DNA of 64,000 bases. Source: Lithospermum erythrorhizon (Eukaryota > Streptophyta > Magnoliopsida > Boraginales > Boraginaceae). Below, piece after piece: positions 12,108-23,609 of the stretch. Position 1 is the first letter of the stretch; every line of letters starts with the position of its first letter. Below the pieces are notes generated by a model. The model was not told the DNA's origin, ran no database searches, and saw nothing but the letters and a program-made list of their open reading frames with translations. The translations under genes and the position numbers were made by a program. The stretch is from positions 558,001 to 622,000 of the forward strand of contig JADFUC010001296.1 of NCBI GenBank assembly GCA_019722365.1, in the 5' to 3' direction.

Positions 12108-15100
12108 TTACAGCCCTGGAAAGACAGAATTCAGATGGGTAGATCCAAATAGGCCATTGAAGCAAATACTGCCACCTCTGCTCTCAGGACTGCTTCTTGC
12201 ACTACTATTCGAAAGTGAACCAAATGCAGCCTTTTGTAGGACACCCGAAGGGGACGACTCCATAGGGGGGCTGTTATTATCCCAGCCACCCGTCATGAGG
12301 TTCAAAGCGGAAGTCCTTTTGCCATTGTCATTGCTACTATTAGTAGTGACATGTAAGGCTTCACCAAGAGGTCCACCCACAGGAGTTTTCCAGGAACATG
12401 GAATATGTTCATCAACAGCTCCTATTCCTAATCCCATATGAGTTGCTCCAAGTTCAGGCAAGAGTCTTAATGGTAAGACTCCAAAGGTTTCATTGCTAGG
12501 TGAAGATGTAGTGGAGATATAATCGGAAGGTGTCTTGGGGATAGAAATGGAGAGTTCAGTCCTGTCAGAAATGGAACTCCCAGACCTGTTTTTGGACCAA
12601 TCGTCCCTGAACAAATGAAGCGAATGCTGTGATTTGTTATTATCACCAGTGTTTCCTGCTTCAAAAGCTCCATTGTTTCTGTAAATATTAGAAGCGTTTT
12701 TGTTGAGAGGGTTGAGTACAGAGTCGGGACATATTAGCCCGAACTCTGCACGAGAAGTTCCTTCAATTGCATTGTGATATTGAGTAGGTGAGTAATGGTC
12801 CTTGAAGCTCGTAGTTGGAGGCAGTCTGGAAACATTTTTTGTATCCTGAGCTCTCAAACTCACATTTGCCTTGTCTTCCGGGCTTCTGAAAGGGTATAAA
12901 TGAAACAAAATCGACTAAATTCGTGAATCATGAATGTCAAAATACGATAATTATGCATAAATAAACGAAACAAATTCGGACAAAGGTAATCCACCAACTT
13001 TAGAAGCATCATTGAGGCACCATGCCCAAACCTCAATCAAGTTTACCTGTCATACTCATGCTGTGAAGCAGTAGCAGGATTAGTTCCACAAGGCTGCAAA
13101 TTACCAACTTCCTGATTCATGAAACTAGAACTGTTGGACGCACTGTTTTTAGGTGCAGCGGCTGAAGTGGTGGAAGCCAACGGCAACTTAGATGTGCCAC
13201 TGGCGTTTCCTGAGACGGAATGGCCAGATTGACCACCAGCTTCCACAGGCTTTCTTGAACGATGGCGACCTCTGTTGAGATGCCGCTCACAGTACTTATG
13301 ATTAGCAACCGCATCTCTTGCACACCGCCATTTCTTCCCATCTGTCCTTCGACACCTCCCTGGCTCAGGATCAGTGTTGCAGGCGAATCCTAGATTTAAA
13401 CCGCTCCATCCCAATGCAAGAATGCACGTAAGTATAACAACTCATAAGCAATTAAAACCGCTCCATCCCACTGCAAACAAGTATGCTTACATGTATTGTA
13501 TTTGAGGCCTGGATAGTTTGAGAAACAAGCAGTATCAAGAGACTTCTGGATAGGAATGAGAAGAGGAAGAGGAATTGGAATATTTGAAGTAATGTACTTA
13601 TAAATCAACGCCTGGTGTTCTAGCTCCATCCACTGTGATGGAGAGAAGGGGCCTTTCATCCCAGAAAGCATTCCATGCATGATTGCACTATTCAATCCTT
13701 CACTGCCATATCCTGAATAGCAATCAAAGCAAAACAAATAATATTCCCTTGTTATCAGTTCTATGTATAATTAAATATTTTTTAGATCTACCACTCAGAT
13801 ATAAAGCAATAAATGGTTCCTATATATTTATTCCATACCTAAAATTAGTCAAGTTTTGAAGCTTAATGATTAATCGTTTAAATTTGAACTCAAACATTTA
13901 CATAAGTGTTACAATAATTGGAGAAAAATATATCTGTAGATATCTTGCACTTCTATTGACTTGATAATTTTAGAAGTTACTGGTTAACTAAGTCTGGCAA
14001 TTAGACTAGTTTAGATAATTGATCATCAAATTTGATAATCTTTTAGGGATTGTATTACTACTCTATTTTTACCAATTTGTAGGCCCATTTTAGTACTTAT
14101 TGGATGCCTGGATGGTGTACTCATACTTAAAGTAGTAATTCATATGATAAATGTTCTTAGGGGACATATTCTTGTAAACTGAAACAACTTAAAAAAACCA
14201 TTTCAAAGGTAACAGAATAATAAATTAATTTCCCTAAGTTTGGTGGAATAATAAAGATAAATTCAGAGTACAGAGGCATGAGGGGAGAGGTGTACCAAAT
14301 TCAAAAGATTTGTCTGATACATTAATGATTTATGGGGACTACTCAGTACTGCAATAGTGAAGTTTTTGTAGCTTTCAAATCACCAAAGAAGTTAAAGCAA
14401 TAAAGCCTCAGAGAAGGATTCACTTTGCTTTTTAACTAGATAGAGGAAAAGATGGGATCTTGTTGCTTCAATTCTAACCACATTTCAATTTTCACTTCAT
14501 TTTAACCCAATAAGTTTAGACATCACCAATCCCCACCTTATCAAAACAAGACTAAAACCAAAAGATAAACAGTAAATATCCAAATGAAAAGACACACACA
14601 TCACATACAAGCCAAATATATTCATCAATAATTAAACAAGGAAAAAAATGTGATCTTTGCATCTCTATTGGCTGACAACATTACCAATAATCAAACCTTT
14701 TCCTACTACCCTTAACAAATAACATAGTTTTAAAAAAAATTAAACATTTGTGATGTTAGCATCTCTATTTGCTCTTTAAACAATCTATGGTTCTTATCTC
14801 AATAGTATATATAGCTTGCATTCTTTATTAAAAAAAAATAGTATTTGCATTATGGAAACATTATCCTTATTATTACATGGACAAGATTGTGTACTATCCA
14901 ACTCCTTATTCCGCTTAGATGGATAGGAGATTCTTCAAAAGACATTGGATCATGTTAATGTATTTCCCGAACAAAAAAGTACCTGGAATTCTACTATTCA
15001 CATTTGAAGTATGTTGTGCAAATGAAAGCATTTGTGAGTTAGAATCAGAGAAGCTAATCATCTGCTGCTGTTGATGATGATCTTTAGACAAAACATTCTC

Positions 15101-15316
15101 ACCATTATTGCATCTCATTTCTTTAAAGAAACACTCACTAGTCTTTGCTACTTTGAGATCTTTCCAATCATCTTCACACTTTTCCATTCTCTCTTCGTGC
15201 TTGACATTATTGGATCCGTACCATTTATGCTTATTAGTCTCAACTACATCATTTGAAGAAGAAAATGGTGAAAATGCTAAGCCATTACCCTCAAAGCCAA
15301 TTGCAGAAAAGTCCAT
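12108..15316 (-). CDS. GRF: Growth-regulating factor (GRF1/2-like) transcription factor
   Basis: Plant-specific nuclear transcription factor that works with GIF coactivators to promote cell proliferation in leaves and other organs. Four exons on the minus strand: 14983-15316, 13491-13712, 13047-13413 and 12108-12885. Phases agree and give about 566 residues, close to GRF1/GRF2 of Arabidopsis. Exon 1 starts [10 protein letters not shown]. Exon 2 carries the QLQ domain ([14 protein letters not shown]...LLIPIQKSL), which binds GIF. Exon 3 carries the WRC domain with the zinc pattern C-x9-C-x10-C-x2-H ([17 protein letters not shown]...KYCERH) and basic residues for the nucleus. Exon 4 holds the serine-rich tail with a GGPL motif. 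A miR396 site lies in exon 3. Oddity: the acceptor before exon 3 reads GCAT, not GCAG, and a partial copy of that junction lies 57 bp upstream; see findings. Other introns have normal GT-AG ends. Confidence 0.92.
13241..13261 (-). promoter_or_regulatory. miR396 target site in GRF
   Basis: On the minus strand this 21-nt stretch begins CGTTCAAGAAAGC and ends CTGTGGAA, encoding RSRKPVE just after the WRC domain. This is the conserved miR396 complementary site of GRF genes, so the transcript should be cleaved by miR396 in mature tissue. The match to the usual site looks complete; miR396 pairing there includes one bulge. Confidence 0.92.
13406..13490 (-). repeat. Partial duplication of the GRF WRC-exon acceptor
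   Basis: Two near-identical stretches of about 30 nt, offset by 57 bp (around 13399-13421 and 13456-13478), both contain TGGGATGGAGCGGTTT. The upstream copy is preceded by TTTGCAG, the one joined to the WRC coding sequence by CTTGCAT. The spacing from the donor (13490) to the coding copy gives a 77-nt intron, while the GCAG copy would leave only 20 nt. Confidence 0.8.
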
Positions 15317-16004
15317 TGAGAAGAGAGGGGTAGGTGACTAGGTTTGTGAAGATACTAAACAATGCAAATGAAACATTGTGTCATTGCCAGAGAATTCATA
15401 CTAGTGTGTCTATATGTGATGAAAGAAGGGTGATCTTTAAAGACTTGGTTTTGGACTTTGTTGTATAAGAGTAGAATACATGGGGAAACGAGAAGTAGAC
15501 TTTGGTTCCCAATATTACTACTTTAAACAGAGAATTAAGTTCAATTCAAGTATCAATAAGGTTTAATGCAAATAAAGTCATGACTAGATTTATCGTACTA
15601 TTTTATTTAATTAATTAAATTATTTTAGATAATGTATTTTGATGAAATGCTTGAGCATGCAAAATATATATATATATATAAGACATATATATATTGCTTA
15701 TTCGTTCCATCTTGCATAGCTCTCTCATTTGTATTGATTGCATTTGTTATTAATTTGAAGATTTTATGGAATGTCGACCAAAAAAAATTAAGCAATTGTA
15801 GTTCCATCCTTAAAATATACAGTAATTGATTCGAAATTTTGATAGTTACTTTTACAATTTTTTAATTCAGATTTTTTCTGTATAAGTTTATTAAAACTAT
15901 TAAAATATAATATTTGCAATAGATTTTGTTATTATATGATTATTTGTATTCCAACTAATGTTACGTTTGTCAAAAAAATTCATGTTACATAATTGTACTT
16001 TCTA

Positions 16005-16499
16005 GCCTCCGTTTATATATAATTGTCTTTCTAGTCTTAATTTTTTATTTTAAAATATTTGTACTTTTAGTATATAAAATTGTGTTTCTATATTTTCAAT
16101 GTAAATTTTTATCTCTATCCAATTTTTTTACTTGACATCCTAGCAAAAAAAATTTGTTTTGAAATAATTGTCACTTTGAAATTCCAATACAATGTTTTAT
16201 TAACTTTTCCTTTTAAGCTCTTAGGTAATGTATTCAAAAGTTGCATTTATTAATAGTTGTTTTAGTTATTAATTAGAGGGATATATAGGTAAAAATATAT
16301 TTCATTCTTAATTTAGCTAACTTGATGCGTGAAAAATATTAGGATGTAGTAAAAAAATAGGAGGAGTATTAAATTAGCAGCAAATAATTTTATAATTTCG
16401 ATTAATTGGCATTTTATATTTTTAATGCTAATTTTTGATTATTTTTTTTAATTTATGTGTAAATAATTAGAAAGACAAGTAAAAAAGAATAGAGGAGTA
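16005..16499. mobile_element. Stowaway-like MITE, diverged
   Basis: Begins CCTCCGTT after TA and ends AGAGGAG before TA. The inner arms share TTGTCTTTCTA in inverted orientation. An internal 'ggaggagta' near 16360 suggests nesting. Terminal similarity is imperfect. Confidence 0.4.
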
Positions 16500-18754
16500 T
16501 TAAACAATTTCTAAAATGTTCTAATAATAAGGGGTGTGTAGCCCCTAGGTTGGTGAAGGTCAGGAGTGTGTAGAGCCAAAGGCATGTCTTATCACCATTT
16601 ACTCTTGGGTCAAATTATTACCCTAAAGAAATACTCCGTAAGAACAAGTAGCCACCACACATGTCCTGGTATTTTTTAAGTTGCGTGCTTGTCTCGTTGC
16701 TAGAAATGCTTTCCTTGATTGTAGAGAGTATACTTCAATTAAAAATTTCAACTCCACACTTTCATTTAGTGCTTGTCTCTCTCTTTAACACCAGCATAGG
16801 TCATTAGAGTGTTTGCTTGCTCTCATATAAAAGGGCTAATAGCACTCTTTAAGGATAAATTACGTTATTTAGAATCGATGTATTAGGATATTCAATACTT
16901 AATGGCTAATGCTCACAATAAATTCACTTATTAAAATGAAACATGCATACTACGATAAAGCATGGAATATCAATACATTTATCGGCTAGACTATACCAAT
17001 GATGATATGTTTTTTTCATTTTTTGTTGTTGAATTGGTCAAGTAATACAATAAACTTATGGCAATGCTACTATTAAGCTCAAATATCAAATAATATAAAA
17101 AGTTATCCAAAATACATAAAATTATTAATTATGGTAGTCTAAAATTGATATATATATACATTCCAAATATTATTATGTCACCAATTTTATTCTTATGAAA
17201 TTTCAAATTGCTTAATTAAAACTATATAATAAATCAAATGAGGAGCTAATTTTTGTCGAACATTTCATATTCGAAGTGTAGTTGTTACAACTTACAACCT
17301 TGGAAATTAGAATGAAGACCAAGAATATTAATCCTATACAACTTGTAGTCAAAGAATTGATTCTTGACATGTAACCTAACGTGGCATGCCACATGGCACG
17401 TGTTGAAAGCGGGTATTTCTAGACTAATAAAGCCCAGAGGAGGAGACACATGATCAAAATATACATACAGTACTCCTTCGATGATATTTAGATGTTATTT
17501 TAGAGTAATACATACAAATTAAGAAAAATAAAAAGTAATTAAAAATATATTAAATATATTGAATGACAATTAATTGAAATTATATGATTGGTTGATAATT
17601 TAATATTCCATAACAAAAAATAGTCAAAAAGAAACAATGAAAATATAAAATATTAATTTTTTATACTAGAATAACAAGTAAACATATCAATTTTTTCAAG
17701 TTAAAATGATAAGTAAATGATATCGGAAGAAGTATTAAAGTATTAGTATTAAAGAGAGTTAGTTAAAGTTTAATACGGAGTAATTATATTCTAAAAGGAG
17801 TTTGTAAAACGATCGTGGTGTAAACATACTGGCAATCTCTTACGGGTCAGGAATTCGAGAAAAATTGTAGAAAATTGCACGTCAGTCCAAAACTAGGCTT
17901 CGTTGAGAAAGAAACTTACGTCTATTTTTTAATTGTGTTTTTTGTGGAAATCTCCCCATCCACAAGATGCCAAAGTCTTGTAATGCAAAGAAAGATTGTG
18001 AATTCCAATAAGAGATTGTGTATATCTTACCAATTCAATAGTGTATTTCAAATTAGTTAATGATTTAATAAAATCACAAACTAAAATTATACTATCAAAT
18101 AATATGAAAACATAAATATGAATTTACTGATCAACATGTTCTAATAACTTTTAAAAATCAAAACACTCCATCTAAGTAGGATAATCAAAATCGGGTGCTA
18201 CTCAATTTTGGGCGTGTGATAACAAAGATGGTATTTTTGAATTTACAAAACCAATAAAACTATATGTATAATTGATTAAAAACATCCTTCTGCTTAAAAA
18301 CAATAGAGTTGCTTAGGGCTGGTAAGAATTAGCTAGCCCTTTTCATTAGTTTATTTAAGTAAGGAAAAGGGCTTAGTTCTGATTCCAGAGAGCAGGATAC
18401 TAATTCCTAAGGTATATGAGGCCCATCTAAAACGATTCCTGGGCCCCGTAAGTGGTCCAGATACATGCTAAGCACACAACTTCATTCTAATTTCTAGTTA
18501 GGGAAGATGCCAAGAATATCGCCTTTTAATTAATCAAAAAAAATTAGTTTTACCATATTATAATATCCATTTAAAAGTTACGGAGTAATATCTAACTAAT
18601 ATTTTAATATACCTTCTAGTTATCAATTGATAATCACACTTAAATTTTATTTGGTATGACTATATATCTACGTGGTCCAATTATATAAGGACTACATATA
18701 GGTATTTCAATTATATAAGGACTCATATTATTAGAAACAACTATAAATAAAAAC

Positions 18755-18824
18755 ACCAAGCCAACACAATTAAAAAAAAAAATCGGTTACCAAGCCAACA
18801 CAATTGCCTCAAAAAATTCGGTTA
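18755..18824. repeat. 34-bp tandem duplication upstream of the RRM gene
   Basis: ACCAAGCCAACACAATT occurs at 18755 and again at 18789, each followed by an A-rich stretch and TCGGTTA. It lies about 120-190 bp before the start codon, in the likely promoter or 5' UTR. Confidence 0.8.
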
Positions 18825-18887
18825 TATCGCATTTAACGGATAAGCCCCCCTTTTTTCTCACTCTGTAAAATTGGATTCACAGTCAAT

Positions 18888-18898
18888 ATATATAAATA
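18888..18898 (+). promoter_or_regulatory. Possible TATA box of the RRM gene
   Basis: TATATATAAATA about 55 bp before the first ATG at 18947. The position would leave a short 5' UTR, so this is tentative. Confidence 0.35.
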
Positions 18899-18946
18899 AA
18901 TTGGTCCATGCTTCAAATTATTTGTCCACTTTGTTGATAATAGATT

Positions 18947-19295
18947 ATGTGTTTCAACATGGACAATGAGACAAAGCTATTCGTTGGAGGACTACCATGG
19001 GGGACTGAGAAAGATGATATGAAAAATCACTTTAGTAAATATGGAGAAGTTGTGAGCTGCACTATTGCAAAGGATCGATTCTCCGGCAATGCGAGAGGCT
19101 TTGGTTTTGTTACGTTTACTCTTCCGGCCGCTGCGAAAGAGGCTCTCAATGATACGCATCACATCAATGGAAAACTAGTACTATAATCTAAACTCTTCAC
19201 GTACTCTTTTAATCTTTTGGTTTTATTTGATTGGTATTTTGCTAATTTGCTAGCTAATGTCATGGAGGTATTTTATGTGCATGACTATTTCTTAG

Positions 19296-19349
<54 letters not shown>

Positions 19350-20881
19350 GTGATTTTAGGGGTTCTATGGAGATGATCATTGACATTGCATTAATGTTTT
19401 ATCAATTTGAAAAAATAGCTTGGAATAGTTTATTAATGTTTAATTTTACAATAGATCTATTGTCTTTATATGTCTCAATTTAATTGTCAGGTTTAACAAA
19501 TTACTAAAATTTATTATTGAATATTGACATTAAATTAATCTTATGCTATTAAATTTTGCTATGCGTATGTAGTGTCTAATGAATTGGTAGTACAATAATA
19601 CCAACTTAATACTTAACGTGATTTGAGGCATCTAAGTACTGTATTACTTTTTGCCTTGGCCTATTTTGTGCAATTATTATTAGTTCATATGAGGCAAAAC
19701 ATGTTTTCCTGAATTTGCTATGATAAATTGTTTGAGTTATCTATTTTTATAATTTCTAATATTGTTATGTCATATTTTAATTTGTTTTGGTTGAGACTTT
19801 CCAAGTATGTGTACACATGCACTCCATATTTTTCAGTCTTAGTTTCATACAAACACTTTTAAGCACTAATGGATTTCTAATCCCTAATACTCTTCCATCA
19901 GTACGTTATTATGATTATTTCCTCTTTTTCTCACATGTTATTCTGTTACATGGGTGTCACATATACAAAATCTGTAAAAAATGAAGAATTTAGTTTCGCT
20001 AGGTTGGATTTCATTATTGATATGCTTTCAATATTTATACCAAAGAAATATTTTTGTCTCACAACTTGTTACAGGTTGATGTTAAAAAAGCAGAACCCGC
20101 ATTGAATACTAATTCAAGTGGTGTTGGAGGCTATGAAGATTTGACAAATAAAAAACTATTTGTAGGGGGGCTGCCTGTTGATTTAACTTTAGAAGAATTT
20201 AAGAAATACTTCGCGAAATTTGGTAACATTACAGACATAAAAATAATGCAAGACAGTGTAACTAATAGGACAAGAGGATTCGGATTTGTAACATTCGAGT
20301 CTGAAGCTTCTATTAAGGAAGTCACCAAGAAGAGATTTCATGAGTTAGAGGGCACACGGGTGGAGGTCAAAATGTCTGTTCCAAAAGAGATTAATTGCAT
20401 GGAAGGAGGGTCTAATTTTAATTTCTATAATAATAGAAATTATTTCTGCAATAACCCTCACCCGTATAGACCTTTTCAATGCTATGGATGTGCCTCCATG
20501 TACCGTTTTGGACCCGGGTTTTCGGGTGGTTCGCTTGTTTATGGAGGTTGTCATTACAGGGCGATCCCAACTGCACCGCAAGGTCATTGGTATTACCCTC
20601 AAATTGTTGGTGCCCAGGGGAACCAAATGCCCTGTGCTTCTTCATCTACCATGATGCTTGGTGCCCAGGGGTGCCACATGCCCTATGCTTCTTCATCTAC
20701 CATGATGGTTGGTGCCCAGTGGAGCCAAATGCCTTATGCTTTTTCATCTACCTGGGTTGACGGTTATGAGAATGGTATGATTGGAACAATTGATGATTCT
20801 GGGAATGCAAATAATGGAACCATTGCCGAATCAAATCTTCCTACGGAAGGCACACATGATGGGACTAACTTAGACCACTGA
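18947..20881 (+). CDS. Two-RRM hnRNP-like RNA-binding protein
   Basis: Two exons, 18947-19177 and 20075-20881, join in phase 0 (CTA/GTACTA donor, GTTACAG acceptor) to give about 345 residues. RRM1 has RNP2 LFVGGL (residues 11-16) and RNP1 RGFGFVTF (50-57). The splice restores the linker KLVDVKKAEP typical of plant heterogeneous nuclear ribonucleoprotein 1 (Musashi/DAZAP-like) proteins. RRM2 has RNP2 LFVGGL (105-110) and RNP1 RGFGFVTF (144-151). Such proteins bind mRNA in nucleus and cytoplasm. The tail is rich in Tyr, Asn, Gly and Cys rather than the long glycine-rich tail of relatives, and contains three 17-residue repeats. An in-frame second ATG at 18959 gives MDNETKLF, closer to relatives, and may be the true start. 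The 897-nt intron contains a TC microsatellite. Confidence 0.88.
19299..19346. repeat. (TC)n microsatellite in RRM intron
   Basis: Uninterrupted TC run of 48 bp inside the single intron. Confidence 0.95.
20607..20759 (+). repeat. Three 51-bp in-frame repeats in RRM gene tail
   Basis: Units start at 20607, 20658 and 20709 with TTGGTGCCCAG and encode 17-residue units of the type GAQxxxMPxASSSTMM. The copies vary at a few positions, so the expansion is not brand new. Confidence 0.93.
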
Positions 20882-20889
20882 CTCAATTA

Positions 20890-21670
20890 ATGGCTACTTC
20901 ACTAGTTGGGTTAGTGTTCTCTAGATTCATTGTCTTGGATGTTGATTCATTGTCAAGATGTAGTACTAGTTTAAGTTTCGTTCTCAAAGTTGCATTTTAG
21001 TGTTTTTATTAGAACAATGAACGATTTCAGAATTCTCGAATTTTACTTTGTCGTATATATTGAAAAACAAACGATGTTGAATTCATTTGGTTGAATGCAA
21101 AATTATTGATGAGTTGACTGGTGTCAAAAGAAAGTTTTCTTATGTTTGGATTCACTTCATAAGTTCGAAGGGAGATAACGAACAATTTATTCCTTTAATC
21201 ATATGTTACTTTTAAATGTGTAAATGTGGTTAAGTGTCTTAGGCACATATTAATACTAAATTGTCCTCCCATATAAAACTAATTAAAAAGCATATATTAA
21301 TTATTTTCCATAAAACTATATACAAAGAAGCTATTATTAATAATAAGAGCAAATAAATTAGAGTCAAGACCACCTCTTGGAGTTACATGAGTTTTAACTC
21401 TCATTAATTACAAGAATTAAATCATGAGAGTCTATAAATAAATAATATTTAAAAATAACATTTAACTTTAAATTTCATACTTGATAATAACATATTTATG
21501 AGGTTAAAAAATTGATTATAACTTTAATTTGAGCTAAAAATAATTTAGAAATAGCTCTAAAAGATTCACTAATTATTGAAAATAAGATTCAACTTTAGAA
21601 ACTACAATAATAATTGACAATACTAACACATAAAATATAACTTTAAAAATAATGAGAGTAAACAAATAAA
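20890..21670. other. RRM gene 3' flank and AT-rich spacer
   Basis: No gene seen. At about 21255-21290 a 'tgtcctcccatataaaactaatta' -like stretch resembles 22030 inside the tandem repeat, perhaps a partial further copy. Confidence 0.5.
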
Positions 21671-21671
21671 A

Positions 21672-23600
21672 TGAGATTATACTTTTGATGATGGTAATAA
21701 AAACCACAAAGTTGAATATAAATAAATATAAAAAATACATCCTTTTGAATTAATTAAAATGAGATTATAATTTATGCGTACAGTGATAATTAAATAATAA
21801 TTAATATCAAAGAGTAGCGGTTGCGGGTTATTCCGTTAAAAAAATAATGATTATCGAACTATAATAATAACTAAATAACAATGAGAATTAAAAATCATTA
21901 AACATAAAAATACCTCATGAAGAAGTTACCACTTTACATTACATGACTCTATTAGATAATCAAAATAAATAATTATGTTTATGTTATTCTTCCATTCTAA
22001 TTGTATTTTTCATTTTATGTTAAGACTAATTGCCCTCCATAAAACTAATTACAAGCAATATTGACACAACTTATTGAAGAATTAAAATAAATAATTATAT
22101 TTACGTATTTCTTTCCATATTAACTCGCATTAAAATATTTTGAAGTTACATGATTATCATTATTCCGCCCTTTCACAAGTTACACAAAAAATAGCATATT
22201 ATTTGTTCTATAAATACCCATTATTTTTATACTAGGTATTATGTGAGGCTTTAATTATAACTCAAATATCAAAAAAAGATTATAATATCAACTTTTTTAT
22301 TCATTTCTTATAATGATTCATATAAATGTTTTAGCCATTTTGGAATAAGAACAAAAGCTTCAATGACATTTATAATTTAACCACTTTTTCTATATCTTCA
22401 ACCATTAATAGTTATTAGGTAATTTTTTAAATACTGTTTATATTCTTTAAACAATTATTCTAGATGAAATTATATCATCCGAATGTTTTCTATGACTCTA
22501 TTAGAACATAGAAATCGATGAAAGACGATGGAAGATGTCAAGATATTTTTATATTTTTATTAAATATTTAAATGAATAGACGAAAATATTCATTGTGGTT
22601 TGATGTTTACATTTAATTGCTTTGTTTATTGAGTTAACATTAGAAATTATTATACTTTTGATGATGGTAATAAAAAGCCAAAATCGAATATAAATAAATA
22701 CAAAAAATACATCCTTTTGATTAACTAGAATGATATTATAATTTATGCGTGTAAGTGGTCAATTCAAATAATGGTTATTAAACTATGATAATAATTAATA
22801 ATAATGAGAATTAAAAATCATTAAACATAAAACACTTGTTGAAAAGTTACAATTTTTATGTTGCGTGACTCAAAATTGGATAATTAAAATAAATAATCGT
22901 ATTTATGTTATTACTTCATTCTAATTATAGTTCATAATTAAAATATTTGAAAGTTACATGATTCTCGTTATTCAAACTTTTGAGAGTTACACAACCAATA
23001 TTGAAGAATTAAAATACATAATTATAATGATATGTATTTAATTATAATTATGTATTTAATATAATTATGTGTTTACTTAAGCAATAACTCACGTTAGAAT
23101 GTTTGGAGATTCATGGATTACCGTTATTTTTCAACTTTCATGGATTACACAAAAAATAACATATTATTTGTTCTATAAATAGTCATTATTTTATACTGGA
23201 GGTATTAGGTCGTTTGACGACGTACCTCGAATACAGGAGAAAGAATACAATATCAATTTTTATTCATTATCTTAGAATGATTTGTATACATGTTGTTAGC
23301 TATTTGGAGTAAGAAGGGCAAGAAATACATGTTGTTAGCTATTTTGGAGTAAAGCGCCCCAAAAGCGAAAGACGTTATGTTATGTATTTCTTTATCTCGA
23401 CCGTTAATAAGTCTTAGGTAATTTCTCAAATACCATTTCCATTCTTCATCAAACCATTAACCCATAGTTCGGTATATTATCGTGTTTTCTACCACTTTAT
23501 TAGAACATAGAAATCAATGAAAGACGACGAAAGAGATGTCAAGATATTTTTCAAATTTTCATCAAACATTTAGACGAATAAACGAAAATATTTATTATGT
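21672..23600. repeat. Diverged tandem duplication, unit about 0.97 kb
   Basis: Unit 1 (about 21672-22640) and unit 2 (about 22643-23600) share the same ordered landmarks: ACTTTTGATGATGGTAATAA (21681/22653), ATGAGAATTAAAAATCATTA (about 21881/22804), TATTATTTGTTCTATAAATA (about 22197/23162) and TTAGAACATAGAAATC (22501/23509). Offsets of 922-1009 bp show indels. No coding content; the units may be LTR-like or a satellite-like local duplication. Confidence 0.8.
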
Positions 23601-23609
23601 GTCTCAAAC

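Larger units (their letters stand above)
15320..18900. other. Intergenic between GRF and RRM gene
   Basis: GRF 5' flank followed by AT-rich spacer. It contains MITE-like inverted-repeat segments (about 16005-16499; a weaker one at about 17473-17735 with CTCCTTC/GAAGAAGTA ends) but no supported gene. Confidence 0.5.

Noticed and set aside
12097..12441. 114-codon plus-strand frame
   Set aside because: Antisense to the last GRF exon, no domain of its own.
19217..19483. 88-codon frame containing Ser-Leu repeats
   Set aside because: Produced by the TC microsatellite in the RRM intron.
20345..20760. Overlapping frames on both strands inside the RRM gene
   Set aside because: Shadows of the second RRM exon and its 51-bp repeats.
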